Below, piece by piece: positions 6,861 to 8,033 of a DNA stretch of 8,033 nt. The DNA comes from an uncultured Lachnospiraceae bacterium (GTDB lineage: Bacteria > Bacillota > Clostridia > Lachnospirales > Lachnospiraceae). Below the pieces are notes generated by a model, which was not told the origin of the DNA, ran no database searches, and worked only from the letters and a program-made list of their open reading frames with translations. Position 1 is the stretch's first letter. Each line of letters starts with the position of its first letter. Both the position numbers and the translations under genes were made by a program. The stretch lies in the NCBI GenBank assembly GCA_947653315.1, contig CANTGP010000127.1:1-8033 (forward strand), read 5' to 3'.

Positions 6861-7658
6861 ATGAGCGTAACAGGAGTAGTGACAGCCACCGCCATTGTGG
6901 GGGGCGTGGGACTTTTTATCGGATTGTTCCTTGGGCTTGCCGCCATTAAATTCAAGGTGGAAGTGGATGAGAAGGAAGAAGCGGTTTTAGGCGCGCTGCC
7001 CGGCAACAACTGCGGCGGCTGCGGATTTCCGGGCTGTTCCGGTTTGGCGGCGGCTATCGCAAAAGGCGAAGCACCGGTCAATGCCTGTCCAGTTGGCGGC
7101 GAGCCGGTGGGAAAGGTAATTGCCGGAATCATGGGTGTGGAAGCGGAGGAAACGGTACGGAAGGTCGCTTTCGTGAAATGCCAGGGCGACTGTGAGAAAA
7201 CGAAGCTGGATTACGAATACCACGGTATTGAGGACTGCCGGATGCTGGCGTTTGTGCCGAACGGGGGTGCGAAAGCCTGCAATTACGGCTGTTTGGGATT
7301 TGGAAGCTGCGTGGACGTATGCCCTTTCGACGCAATCCATGTGGTGAACGGGGTAGCGGTGGTGGATAAGGAGGCATGCAAAGCGTGCGGTAAGTGCGTG
7401 GAGATCTGCCCGAAACATTTGATTGAACTGATTCCTTATGATGCGAAGTATGCGGTGGCATGCAGTTCGAAGGAAAAGGGTCCCGTGGTCATGAAGGAGT
7501 GCACGGCAGGATGTATCGGATGCCAGCTCTGTAAGAAGAACTGTCCGTCGGAAGCGGTGGAGGTGTCGGAGTTTTTGGCGAAGATTGATTATGATAAGTG
7601 CAGCGGGTGCGGAACCTGCATGGAGAAATGCCCGAAGAAATCCATTGTGGAGTGTTAA
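6861..7658 (+). CDS. rnfB: Rnf complex subunit B (ferredoxin-accepting Fe-S subunit)
   Basis: Membrane-anchored polyferredoxin that takes electrons from reduced ferredoxin. The 265-residue product starts with one hydrophobic helix (about 5-30). A four-Cys Fe-S domain follows: C51-x2-C54-x4-C59-x16-C76, in the NNCGGCGFPGC context. Next come two double-cluster ferredoxin regions. C140, C144, C150, C154 and C173-x2-C176-x2-C179-x3-C183 form the first. C214, C218, C221, C224, C228 and C247-x2-C250-x2-C253-x3-C257 form the second. This gives at least five [4Fe-4S] sites. C107, C111, C126 and C201 are left over and could bind another. The ATG at 6861 is preceded by AGGAGG (6847-6852) at 8 nt; a GTG at 6852 would overlap that site. 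It is the last gene of the operon, 12 bp after rnfA. Confidence 0.96.
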   Translation: MSVTGVVTATAIVGGVGLFIGLFLGLAAIKFKVEVDEKEEAVLGALPGNNCGGCGFPGCSGLAAAIAKGEAPVNACPVGGEPVGKVIAGIMGVEAEETVRKVAFVKCQGDCEKTKLDYEYHGIEDCRMLAFVPNGGAKACNYGCLGFGSCVDVCPFDAIHVVNGVAVVDKEACKACGKCVEICPKHLIELIPYDAKYAVACSSKEKGPVVMKECTAGCIGCQLCKKNCPSEAVEVSEFLAKIDYDKCSGCGTCMEKCPKKSIVEC

Positions 7659-7674
7659 GGGGATGTCATACCGG

Positions 7675-7709
7675 ACGGGGGAATGCAGGGCGTTTCCCCG
7701 TTTGTATTT
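7675..7709 (+). terminator. Possible terminator after the rnf operon
   Basis: ACGGGG (7675-7680) pairs with CCCCGT (7696-7701), extendable by A-T pairs past a bulged G, and the 3' side leads into TTTGTATTTA. It starts 17 nt after the rnfB stop. The stem is short, the loop is long (about 10-15 nt) and the T tract is interrupted, so termination may be partial and the operon transcript may run into the hairpins beyond. Confidence 0.45.
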
Positions 7710-7710
7710 A

Positions 7711-7763
7711 TGCACAGCCCCGTGCAGAGGAATATGCCGCTAAAGCGGCGCACGGGGCGCGCG
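7711..7763. repeat. Bulged hairpin repeat, copy 1
   Basis: The unit begins with TGCACA (7711-7716). A 9-bp outer stem follows: GCCCCGTGC (7717-7725) with GCACGGGGC (7750-7758). On the 5' side only, the 10-nt bulge AGAGGAATAT (7726-7735) precedes an inner stem GCCGC/GCGGC with TAAA loop (7736-7749). The inner stem abuts the outer 3' arm directly, so the helices could stack. Alternating CG bases (CGCGCG, 7758-7763) follow. It shares flanks, bulge, loop and geometry with copy 2, 85 nt downstream. Orientation and function are unknown; a mobile REP/MITE-like element or a structured RNA are the main options. Confidence 0.8.
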
Positions 7764-7764
7764 G

Positions 7765-7793
7765 CGAGTAGGGGAAAAGTTTTCCCCTACTCG
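7765..7793. repeat. 29-nt perfect palindrome between the hairpin repeats
   Basis: CGAGTAGGGGAAAA (7765-7778) and its exact reverse complement (7780-7793) flank a single central G. Because it is symmetrical, it can form a hairpin or cruciform from either strand, with a realistic loop of a few A/T bases. No T tract follows on either side, so it is not a standard terminator. It sits exactly between the two bulged hairpins. Confidence 0.85.
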
Positions 7794-7795
7794 AT

Positions 7796-7852
7796 TGCAC
7801 ACGGGCACCCCAAGGAAGATGCCAGCAAAGCTGGCGGGTGCCCGGCGCGCGC
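7796..7852. repeat. Bulged hairpin repeat, copy 2
   Basis: TGCACA (7796-7801) is followed by the outer stem CGGGCACCC (7802-7810) with GGGTGCCCG (7836-7844), also 9 bp. The 5' bulge CAAGGAAGAT (7811-7820) is again exactly 10 nt. The inner stem GCCAGC/GCTGGC with AAA loop (7821-7835) has one more base pair than copy 1. GCGCGCGC (7845-7852) follows. Bulge and inner-stem sequence are close to copy 1, while the outer arms differ almost completely but still pair perfectly. Confidence 0.8.
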
Positions 7853-8033
7853 TTTCCCTTATCTAATTGGTTTGTAAGGGTGGAATGAATGATAACATGG
7901 GATGTATTTGAATAAGTTTTAGTAAGTAATATGGATACATAGGAACACAGGGTGTATGCAGGGGGAACAAAGTTTCCTCATTGCATTAGAAATGCCAATG
8001 TAACAGTTCAGCCCAGGACTTTGCACTTGCTGC
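7853..8033. other. AT-richer intergenic tail, no gene recognised
   Basis: Base composition changes sharply from the GC-rich hairpins to AT-rich sequence here. I see a short inverted repeat CCCTTA/TAAGGG (7856-7861, 7875-7880) at the junction and an imperfect one with ATGCA/TGCAT ends (7956-7986). There is no reading frame with a ribosome binding site and no tRNA. With 7659-7852, this makes 375 bp after rnfB without a supportable gene. Confidence 0.4.

Noticed and set aside
7726..7820. AGAGGAATATG and AAGGAAGATG in the hairpin bulges look like ribosome binding sites with start codons
   Set aside because: The spacing is too short and both lead into inner-stem sequence with no extended protein of its own; the resemblance follows from the conserved purine bulge.
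7711..7852. CRISPR array or tandem direct repeat
   Set aside because: There are only two units, the outer arms differ, and the spacer between them is a palindrome rather than unique sequence.
7683..7877. 64-codon plus-strand reading frame beginning MQGVSPFVFMHS
   Set aside because: It runs straight through both bulged hairpins and the palindrome, has no ribosome binding site, and its residues simply decode the inverted repeats. I treat it as a chance frame in non-coding DNA.
7908..7939. Possible promoter (TTGAAT followed by GATACA-like bases) reading out of the window
   Set aside because: The spacing is about 20 nt and the -10 is poor; no gene start is visible downstream to support it.
7956..7986. 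Imperfect inverted repeat ATGCA...TGCAT
   Set aside because: The middle is poorly paired, there is no T tract, and no similarity to the hairpin repeats upstream.

Overview
The window reads as a chromosomal segment of an anaerobic Firmicute, most likely a Lachnospiraceae-type Clostridia. This is inferred from the ilvE type, the clostridial rnfCDGEAB gene order, the many-cysteine RnfB, strong GGAGG-type ribosome binding sites and GC-moderate coding DNA. No taxonomic marker is present, so the family-level assignment is tentative.

Layout. Bases 1-120 hold nothing I can name. A good sigma-A-like promoter (121-149) drives a branched-chain amino acid aminotransferase gene, ilvE (200-1225), which ends in a clean intrinsic terminator (1239-1264). 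A convergent minus-strand gene (1263-2438) encodes a YprB-like DEDDh exonuclease/RNase H-fold protein; its stop codon sits in the T tract of the ilvE terminator. A 108-bp divergent spacer (2439-2546) probably carries overlapping promoters for this gene and for the operon that follows.

The main content is a complete, intact Rnf operon, rnfC-D-G-E-A-B (2547-7658). It encodes the membrane complex that moves electrons from reduced ferredoxin to NAD+ and uses the energy to pump Na+ or H+. RnfB (iron-sulfur clusters) takes electrons from ferredoxin. RnfA and RnfE form the membrane core with paired cysteines. RnfD and RnfG carry covalent FMN at (S/T)GAT motifs. RnfC delivers electrons to NAD+. The D-G-E-A genes overlap or nearly touch, which suggests translational coupling. 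RnfE has an unusual C-terminal hydrophilic tail with four clustered cysteines.

After a possible weak terminator, 7711-7852 contains a compact non-coding structure: two copies of the same asymmetric bulged hairpin around a 29-nt perfect palindrome. The two hairpins share a core and flanks. Their 9-bp outer stems differ at seven of nine pairs, yet every pair remains Watson-Crick. This internal covariation indicates selection on an RNA or single-stranded DNA fold and is the best candidate here for something undescribed. The rest (7853-8033) is AT-richer with no gene I can support.
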